Position numbers and translations under genes: made by a program. This document shows, piece after piece, positions 40,493-46,190 of a DNA stretch of 46,190 bases (its first letter is position 1; the number at the start of each line of letters is the position of its first letter). Source of the stretch: CAZNPW01 sp964575185. Its GTDB lineage: Bacteria; Pseudomonadota; Alphaproteobacteria; Rhodobacterales; Rhodobacteraceae. The DNA is taken from contig CAZNPW010000025.1 in the NCBI GenBank assembly GCA_964575185.1, positions 1 to 46,190 of the forward strand, written 5' to 3'. A model generated the notes under the pieces. The model did no database searches, was not told where the DNA came from, and was given only the letters and a program-made list of their open reading frames with translations.

Positions 40493-40524
40493 TTGACGGA
40501 CGGCGGAAAAGGATGCGCTATGCC
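40493..40524 (+). promoter_or_regulatory. Weak candidate promoter of the ABC importer
   Basis: TTGACG (40493-40498) is a good -35. The best -10 choices, GCTATG (18-base spacer) or TATGCC (20-base spacer), are poor, as expected for an activator-dependent promoter. AGGGAGA precedes the ATG at 40603. Confidence 0.3.
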
Positions 40525-40602
40525 TTGCGTGCCTGGCCGGACCCTGCGGGAACGGGCCGGGGCCCAACGACACAAACGATGCTGCCTGACAGGGAGACGA
40601 CG

Positions 40603-42240
40603 ATGAAGGATGTCACCAGCGCGGGCCGGGTCCACCCGGCGGCCGCGATGTATGCCCGCGAATACGCGGCCGGCCTGATCGACCGGCGCGAGTTCCTGAC
40701 CCGCGCGACCTCGATGGGGATCGGGGCGGTCGCGGCCTACGGGCTGATCGGCCTGCCCGCCCCGGCTGCGGCGCAGGCGGCCAAGACCGGCGGCGCGATC
40801 CGCCTGGCGATGGAGGTCAAGGCGCCGAAGGACCCGCGCCTGGCCGACTGGCCGCACATCGCCAACGTCTACCGCGGCTGGCTGGAATACCTGATCCAGT
40901 ACAACGAGGACGGCAGCTTCGAGGGCCGCCTGCTGGAAAGCTGGGAAGCCAACGCGGACGCCACCGAATGGACGCTGAAGGTGCGCCCGGGCGTCACCTG
41001 GAACAACGGCGACGCCTTCACCGCCGATGACGTGGTGCGCAACTTCGCCCGCTGGACCGACGGCAACGTCGAGGGCAACGCGATGGCGAGCCGCTTCCCC
41101 GGCCTCGTCAACCCCGACACCAAGACGCTGCGCGACGGCGCGGTGGTCAAGGTGGACGACGCCACGGTGCAGCTCAACCTGACCGAAAGCGACATCGCGG
41201 TGGTGCCGAACCTGGCCGACTATCCGGCCGCGGTCGTGCATTCGTCCTTCCAGGACGGCGGCGACCCGAACGCCTCGCCCATCGGCACCGGCCCCTACGT
41301 GCCGCAGGAATGGTCGGTGGGCCAGCGCGCGGTCCTGGTGCGCGCGCCGAACCACAGCTGGTGGGGCGGCACCGCGCCCCTCGATCAGATCACCTACATC
41401 GACTTCGGCACCGACCCGGCCGCGATGGTGGCGCTGTTCAGCTCCGACGAGGTGGACGCCAACTACGAATCCACCGGCGAGTTCATCGACATCCTCGACG
41501 GCATGGGCCTGACCAAGTCCGAGGCCGTGACGGCCTCGACCATCGTGGTGCGGATGAACTCGGGCTCGGACCTCTACAAGGACAGGGCGGTGCGTTCGGC
41601 GATCCAGCTCGCGGTCGACCCCAAGGTGGTGCTGGAACTCGGCTACAACAACCTCGGCAAGACGGGCGAGAACCACCACGCCTTCCCGATCCACCCCGAG
41701 TATTTCCAGCTTCCCCCCCAGACGATCAACCCGGCGGGCCTCCTGCCGGCGCTCGAAGCCGCCGGCATGGCCAGGGACACCGAGTTCGAGATCATCTCGC
41801 TCGACGACGGGTGGGAGGCCGCGACGACCGACGCGGTGGCGGCGCAGCTGCGCGACGCGGGCGCCAACATCAAGCGCACGGTGATGCCGGGGTCGACCTT
41901 CTGGAACGACTGGCAGAAGTATCCCTTCAGCTCGACGACCTGGAACCACCGCCCGCTCGCGGTGCAGAACATGTCGCTGGCCTATACCTCGACGGGGTCG
42001 TGGAACGAGACCGCGATGTCGAACCCCGAGTTCGACAAGACGATGACCGAGGCGCTGGCGCTGGCCGACGCCGACCAGCGACGCGAGAAGATGGCGATCC
42101 TCGAGAAGATCCTCCAGGACGAAGGCTACATCATCAACCCGTTCTCGCGCTCGCTCTTCCGGCACTACAAGGCGGGCTACCTGGGCCTGGACCAGCATCC
42201 GTCGCTCGAACACCACCATTACAAGTGGTCGATGGCCTGA
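40603..42240 (+). CDS. ABC transporter substrate-binding protein (family 5, Opp/Dpp type), Tat-exported
   Basis: A 545-residue periplasmic binding protein of the peptide/nickel family (SBP_bac_5). The N-terminus has a twin-arginine signal (DRREFLTRATSMGIGA, Arg28-Arg29) and a cleavage region near PAPAAAQA (52-59), so it is probably exported folded. The mature part shows WTLKVRPGVTWNNGDAFTADDVV, the family signature, and SPIGTGPYVPQEW. AGGGAGACGACG precedes ATG 40603. The ligand could be a peptide, opine, sugar or other compound and cannot be told from sequence. Two permeases and an ATPase follow. Confidence 0.93.
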   Translation: MKDVTSAGRVHPAAAMYAREYAAGLIDRREFLTRATSMGIGAVAAYGLIGLPAPAAAQAAKTGGAIRLAMEVKAPKDPRLADWPHIANVYRGWLEYLIQYNEDGSFEGRLLESWEANADATEWTLKVRPGVTWNNGDAFTADDVVRNFARWTDGNVEGNAMASRFPGLVNPDTKTLRDGAVVKVDDATVQLNLTESDIAVVPNLADYPAAVVHSSFQDGGDPNASPIGTGPYVPQEWSVGQRAVLVRAPNHSWWGGTAPLDQITYIDFGTDPAAMVALFSSDEVDANYESTGEFIDILDGMGLTKSEAVTASTIVVRMNSGSDLYKDRAVRSAIQLAVDPKVVLELGYNNLGKTGENHHAFPIHPEYFQLPPQTINPAGLLPALEAAGMARDTEFEIISLDDGWEAATTDAVAAQLRDAGANIKRTVMPGSTFWNDWQKYPFSSTTWNHRPLAVQNMSLAYTSTGSWNETAMSNPEFDKTMTEALALADADQRREKMAILEKILQDEGYIINPFSRSLFRHYKAGYLGLDQHPSLEHHHYKWSMA

Positions 42241-42251
42241 CGGCCGCCTGC

Positions 42252-42275
42252 GGGGGAGGCGTCCGCGTCTCCCCC
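42252..42275 (+). terminator. Intercistronic hairpin after the substrate-binding protein gene
   Basis: GGGGGAGGCG-tccg-CGTCTCCCCC forms a 10-pair stem with one G-U pair in the 61-base gap before the first permease. Such hairpins often protect the 3' end of the binding-protein message or partly end transcription, giving more binding protein than permease. Confidence 0.5.
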
Positions 42276-42301
42276 CACCCACAAGCAACGGGGGACCCGG
42301 G

Positions 42302-43390
42302 ATGGCGATGTTCGTCCTGCGCCGGCTGGGCGTGATGCTGCTGACGGCGCTCGTGCTGACCTTCGTCGTCTTCTACCTGACGAACCTGCCGCCCAACCTC
42401 GAAAAGCTTGCCCGCAGCGAAGGCTCCGTGCGCATGACCGACGCGGCGGTGGCGGCCTGGATCGAGCAGAACGGGCACGGCGGGTCGGTCTTCGGGCGCT
42501 ACGGCCAGTGGCTCGGGGTCGTGCCCGGCTGGGTGCGCACCGACGAGAAGGGCGTGACCCGCGGCCGCTGCATGCGGGACGGGCAGGACCCGGCGACCGC
42601 CGCAACCTACTGCGGCATCCTGCAGGGGTCCTGGGGGCAGTCCACCGTCTTCCGCCAGCCCGTCGCCGCCGCGATGGGCGAAAAGCTCGCCGCGACCGGC
42701 TGGCTGATGCTGGCGGTGATGCTGGTGATGATTCCCTCGGCGCTGGTGCTCGGCATCCTGTCGGGGATGCGCGAGGGCTCGGCCACCGACCGGACGCTCT
42801 CGACCTTCGCCATCGTCACCGCGGCGACGCCCGAATACGTCTCGGGCGTGGTGCTCGTCGCGGTCTTCGCGACCGCGGGCGTCGGCGCCTCGGCGCTCGC
42901 CGCGGACTGGGGCCTGATCGCGCCCGGCAAGCCCCTGTTCCTCGGCTCGGCGACCTCGGCGCTCGATGACATCACCTTCTGGAACTTCGCCCTGCCCGTG
43001 CTGACCATCGCACTCTACGGCATCGGCTATGTCGCCCGCATGACGCGGGCCAGCATGACCGAGGTGATGACCCAGCAATACATCCGCACCGCCCGGCTGA
43101 AGGGCGTGGGCTTTCGCGCCGTGGTCTTGCGCCACGCGCTGCGCAACGCTCTGATCGCGCCGTTCACGGTCATCATGCTGCTGTTCCCCTGGCTTCTGAA
43201 CGGCGTCGTCATCACCGAGGCGCTGTTCAACTACAAGGGTTTCGGCTGGACGCTGGTGCAGGCCGCGGGCAACAACGACATCGACCTGCTGCTCGGCTGT
43301 TCGGTGGTGGCTGTGCTCGTGGTGCTGGTGACCCAGCTCATCTCGGACGTGGGCTACGTCTACCTCAACCCCCGCATCCGGCTGGCCTGA
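42302..43390 (+). CDS. ABC transporter permease, DppB/OppB type
   Basis: A 362-residue inner-membrane permease. About six membrane segments are visible, and the cytoplasmic EAA loop is RTARLKGVGFRAVVLRHALR. It ends with the usual DVGYVYLNPRIRLA of this permease class. Between the first two membrane helices is a periplasmic region of about 100 residues containing two cysteines (GRCMRDGQ and TYCGILQG) that could form a disulfide. This is somewhat larger than in E. coli DppB. It is followed by the partner permease after ten bases. Confidence 0.93.
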   Translation: MAMFVLRRLGVMLLTALVLTFVVFYLTNLPPNLEKLARSEGSVRMTDAAVAAWIEQNGHGGSVFGRYGQWLGVVPGWVRTDEKGVTRGRCMRDGQDPATAATYCGILQGSWGQSTVFRQPVAAAMGEKLAATGWLMLAVMLVMIPSALVLGILSGMREGSATDRTLSTFAIVTAATPEYVSGVVLVAVFATAGVGASALAADWGLIAPGKPLFLGSATSALDDITFWNFALPVLTIALYGIGYVARMTRASMTEVMTQQYIRTARLKGVGFRAVVLRHALRNALIAPFTVIMLLFPWLLNGVVITEALFNYKGFGWTLVQAAGNNDIDLLLGCSVVAVLVVLVTQLISDVGYVYLNPRIRLA

Positions 43391-43400
43391 AAGGGAGCGC

Positions 43401-44807
43401 ATGGAACCCCTGACCTGGACAGGCGCACTCGGCTCGGTCTATGCCCCGGCCGCCTGGACGGTGCTTGCCGTCCTGCTTCTGGCGCTGGTGGCCCGCCTCG
43501 GCCTCGGCCTCGCGGGGCACGGGCCGCGCCTGCCCGCGGCCGACGGCACGATCACCCGCGGCCCCGCCGACCTCGCCGCCGCCACCGTGCGCGGCGCGGG
43601 GCTCGCGCTCGTCGGGCTGACGCTCGCGCTGATGCTCGGCGGCGCGCTCCAGGGCGATGCGCAGGCGGCGGGCATCCTGCCGCTGGCCTTCGCGCGGTTC
43701 TGGCCGGTCTGGGTCCTGCTGGTCGCGACCTTCGCCCTCTCCATCACCTTCAAGCGCCGCCTCGGCCTCTACGGCAAGCTCTTCGACAGCCCGGTGGCGA
43801 TGATCGGCTTCGGCCTGGTGATGTTCTGGGTCTACACGGCGCTCCTTGCCGGAACGATCGTCACGCACGACCCGCTCGGCCAGCTCTCGGGCCTGAAGAA
43901 CGCGCTGCCCGGCTCGCCCGTCAGCGAAGCCGGTGCCTACCCCTACTACCTCTTCGGCGGCGACAGCCTGGCGCGCGACGTGTTCAGCCGCGTCGTCATG
44001 GGCGCGCAGCGCGTGCTGTCGATCGCGCCGGCGGCCACGCTGTTCGCCTTCATGGTCGGCATCACGCTCGGCCTGCCCGCGGGCTACTTCGGCGGCAGGC
44101 TCGACACGGGGCTGTCCTTCGTGGCGAACCTCGTGCTGGCCTTCCCGGTGATCCTGCTGTTCTACCTGCTCGTCACGCCCGAGATCCGCAACACCTGGAT
44201 CCCCGTCACGCTCGCCGCGATCCTGTTCATCTTCCCGGTCATCTTCCTGACCGTCCTCTTCAACAGCCGCTTCTTCACCAACCCGCCCCGGCGCAACCTC
44301 TACGTCGGCATCACGCTGGTGCTCGGCCTCTGGGCCTATTCCGGCCTCGCCTTCAACGCCGATCCGCTCGGCGTCTTCGCGATGGACCCCAACCTTCTGA
44401 ACGTCTTCGTCGCGGTCGTGTTCGTGAACTCGCCGGGCGTCTTCCGCATCGTCCGCGGGATGGTGATGGACATCAAGGCGCGCGACTACGTCGCCGCCGG
44501 CCAGACCCGCGGCGAGGGGCCCTGGTATCTCATGCTGTGGGAGATCCTGCCCAACGCCCGCGGCCCGCTGATCGTCGACTTCTGCCTGCGGATCGGCTAC
44601 ACCACGATCCTCCTCGGCACGCTCGGCTTCTTCGGCCTTGGCGTCAGCCCCGAAAGCCCCGACTGGGGCTCGACCATCGACGACGGGCGGAAACTCCTGA
44701 TGATCTACCCCCACCCCGCCGTGGTCCCCGCCATCGCGCTGATGAGCCTCGTGCTCGGCCTCAACATGCTCGCCGACGGGTTGCGCGAGGAAAGCCTGAA
44801 GGACTGA
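43401..44807 (+). CDS. ABC transporter permease, DppC/OppC type, with long N-terminal extension
   Basis: A 468-residue permease. The C-terminal 300 residues are a normal DppC-type permease: DSLARDVFSRVVMGAQRVLS, the EAA loop AAGQTRGEGPWYLMLWEILP, and the ending LGLNMLADGLREESLKD. The first 120 or so residues add about three further hydrophobic segments (for example AAWTVLAVLLLALVARLGLG and GAGLALVGLTLALMLGGAL), which ordinary DppC lacks. AAAGGGAG precedes the ATG. A family I repeat follows before the ATPase gene. Confidence 0.92.
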   Translation: MEPLTWTGALGSVYAPAAWTVLAVLLLALVARLGLGLAGHGPRLPAADGTITRGPADLAAATVRGAGLALVGLTLALMLGGALQGDAQAAGILPLAFARFWPVWVLLVATFALSITFKRRLGLYGKLFDSPVAMIGFGLVMFWVYTALLAGTIVTHDPLGQLSGLKNALPGSPVSEAGAYPYYLFGGDSLARDVFSRVVMGAQRVLSIAPAATLFAFMVGITLGLPAGYFGGRLDTGLSFVANLVLAFPVILLFYLLVTPEIRNTWIPVTLAAILFIFPVIFLTVLFNSRFFTNPPRRNLYVGITLVLGLWAYSGLAFNADPLGVFAMDPNLLNVFVAVVFVNSPGVFRIVRGMVMDIKARDYVAAGQTRGEGPWYLMLWEILPNARGPLIVDFCLRIGYTTILLGTLGFFGLGVSPESPDWGSTIDDGRKLLMIYPHPAVVPAIALMSLVLGLNMLADGLREESLKD

Positions 44808-44850
44808 CGCAGGTGGCGCGTCCACCCCATATGAAGGATGACGCCCTGCC

Positions 44851-44906
44851 CCTCTTTCCGGACACAAATACTCCACGGGGGGCCCGGGGGGTGTGAAACC
44901 CCCCGG
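44851..44906 (-). repeat. Intergenic repeat family I, copy E
   Basis: Read on the minus strand, a perfect hairpin CCGGGGGGT...ACCCCCCGG with loop TTCAC (44906-44884) is followed by GCCCCCCGTGGAGTATTTG and TGTCCGGAAAGAGG. It is nearly the same as copy A but with one extra base in the tail. It lies inside the ABC operon, between the second permease and the ATPase, pointing against transcription. Confidence 0.75.
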
Positions 44907-44932
44907 TCCCGACCGCGCCGAAAGGACCGCCG

Positions 44933-46190
44933 ATGCCAGCCGCGACCCCCGCCTGGGACCCCAGCCAGCCCATCCTCCGGATCGAGAACCTGTCGATCAC
45001 CTTCTTCACCCGCAGCCGCGCCATCCCCGCGGTGATGGACTTCTCCTGCACCGTCATGGCGGGCGAGGCGATGGGCCTCGTCGGCGAAAGCGGCTGCGGC
45101 AAGTCGACCGTCGCGCTCGGCGTGATGCGCGACCTTGGGCGGAACGGGCGGATCACCGGCGGCCGCATCCTCTTCAAGGGCCGCGACCTCGCGCAGATGG
45201 ACGACGCCGAACTCGCGACGATCCGCGGCTCCGAGATCGCGATGATCTACCAGGAGCCGATGGCCTCGCTGAACCCCGCGATGCGGGTGGGCGCGCAATT
45301 GGCCGAGGTGCCGATGATCCACCAGGGAATGTCGCGCCCCGACGCCATGAAGCTCGCCCGCCAGATCGTCGCCGACGTGCGCCTGCCCGACCCCGACCGC
45401 ATCCTCGACAGCTACCCCCACCAACTCTCGGGCGGCCAGCAGCAGCGCATCGTCATCGCCATGGCGCTGATGGCCAAGCCCGCGCTTCTCATCCTCGACG
45501 AACCCACCACCGCGCTCGACGTCACGGTCGAGGCCGGGATCGTCGACCTGGTCAAGGACCTGGGCGAAAAGTACGGCACCTCGATGCTGTTCATCAGCCA
45601 CAACCTCGGCCTCGTGCTCGACGTCTGCGACCGGCTCTGCGTGATGTATTCGGGCGAGGCGGTGGAGACCGGCCAGGTGGCCGAAGTCTTCCGGACCATG
45701 CGCCACCCCTATACCCAGGCGCTGTTCCGCTCGATCCCGCTGCCCGGCGCCGACAAGAACGCAGCACCCCTCATCTCGATCCCCGGCAACTTCCCGCTGC
45801 CACACGAACGCCCGCCGGGCTGCAACTTCGGCCCGCGCTGTTCCTACTTCCAGAAGGGCCGCTGCGACGCGCAGGACATCCCGATGTTCCAGGCCGGCGG
45901 CGACCGCCACGGCACCCGCTGCCTGCGGTGGGAGGAGATCGACTGGGCCGCCCCGCCGCCGCGCAAGGCGACCAACGCCCGCGGCGAGATCGGCGAGGTG
46001 GTGCTGAAGCTCGAGGACCTGAAGAAATACTACGCGGTCGGCTCCTCCGCCTTCGGCGGCGGCGCGAAGAAGGTCGTCAAGGCGAACGAGACGCTCAGCT
46101 TCGAGGCCCGCGCGGGCGAGACGCTGGCGATCGTGGGCGAATCGGGCTGCGGCAAGTCGACCTTCGCCAAGGTGCTGATGGGGCTGGAAA
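44933..46190 (+). CDS. ABC transporter ATP-binding protein, fused double domain (DppD-DppF type), 3' end outside window
   Basis: ATG 44933 follows AAAGGA; the frame is open to the window end (419 codons). The first ATPase domain has Walker A GESGCGKST (51-59), Q-loop YQEP, signature LSGGQQQR (165-172), Walker B LLILDEP and H-loop SHN. Then comes the oligopeptide-transporter C-terminal region with cysteines (GCNFGPRCSYFQKGRC). After a linker, a second ATPase domain begins (about 355) with another GESGCGKST (402-410). So the two ATPases of this importer are one polypeptide, as in GsiA/DdpDF-like fusions. The rest of the second domain is beyond the window. Confidence 0.95.
   Translation, partial: MPAATPAWDPSQPILRIENLSITFFTRSRAIPAVMDFSCTVMAGEAMGLVGESGCGKSTVALGVMRDLGRNGRITGGRILFKGRDLAQMDDAELATIRGSEIAMIYQEPMASLNPAMRVGAQLAEVPMIHQGMSRPDAMKLARQIVADVRLPDPDRILDSYPHQLSGGQQQRIVIAMALMAKPALLILDEPTTALDVTVEAGIVDLVKDLGEKYGTSMLFISHNLGLVLDVCDRLCVMYSGEAVETGQVAEVFRTMRHPYTQALFRSIPLPGADKNAAPLISIPGNFPLPHERPPGCNFGPRCSYFQKGRCDAQDIPMFQAGGDRHGTRCLRWEEIDWAAPPPRKATNARGEIGEVVLKLEDLKKYYAVGSSAFGGGAKKVVKANETLSFEARAGETLAIVGESGCGKSTFAKVLMGLE

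Overview
The window is very GC-rich and fully packed with genes. The gene content (CckA, the aerobic cobaltochelatase pair CobS/CobT, CcmF/CcmH, malate synthase G, PtsP next to aspartate kinase, and a pyrH-frr-uppS-cdsA-dxr-rseP-bamA-skp block) points to an alphaproteobacterium, most likely Rhodobacterales (Rhodobacter/Paracoccus-like). No rRNA, tRNA, CRISPR array, insertion sequence or phage gene was recognised. No stretch longer than 300 bases lacks a gene.

Layout. 1-2104: the 3' end of a secreted RTX (calcium-binding repeat) gene, then a broken second RTX gene. 2165-6449: aspartate kinase, a degenerate receiver-like protein, a ribbon-helix-helix protein and PtsP (EI-Ntr). 6541-8219: divergent epmA and efp. 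8434-13521 (minus strand): guaB, an RsmB-like rRNA methyltransferase and the hybrid kinase CckA, which has a perfect TTAA-N7-TTAAC (CtrA-type) box just upstream. 13628-15632: a class I glutamine amidotransferase and an MFS permease. 15616-18038 (minus): ccmF-ccmH. 18154-18642 (minus): an AHSA1/SRPBCC gene interrupted by one stop codon. 18783-20876: malate synthase G. 20946-25724: bolA, a zinc-finger/J-domain protein, cobS and cobT, with a Phd/VapC-type toxin-antitoxin pair lodged between cobS and cobT. 25784-28848: X-Pro aminopeptidase, DUF427, sufE and a lipoprotein. 28845-38441 (minus): the envelope and translation block pyrH, SDR, frr, uppS, cdsA, dxr, rseP, a 49-residue membrane protein, bamA and skp. 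38557-39414: miaA. 39604 to the end: an AraC regulator and an Opp/Dpp-type ABC importer (substrate-binding protein, two permeases, a fused double ATPase cut by the window edge).

How the genes work together. The minus-strand block makes undecaprenyl diphosphate (uppS), CDP-diacylglycerol (cdsA) and MEP-pathway isoprenoids (dxr), supplies UMP for nucleotide pools (pyrH), recycles ribosomes (frr) and builds the outer membrane (bamA, skp, with RseP for envelope stress). Many of its starts and stops overlap, which implies translational coupling. EpmA modifies the EF-P encoded beside it. CobS and CobT form the AAA+/VWA part of cobaltochelatase. CcmF and CcmH attach haem to apocytochrome c.

Two families of intergenic repeats run through the window. 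Family I is a GC hairpin followed by a conserved tail ending in a purine-rich stretch (five copies: 6470, 12000, 25726, 38510, 44851). Family II consists of single or tandem perfect palindromes with TTC...GAA cores (three loci, six palindromes: 14332, 20877, 36336). In at least two places the family I tail supplies the ribosome binding site of the next gene (25784 and 38557).
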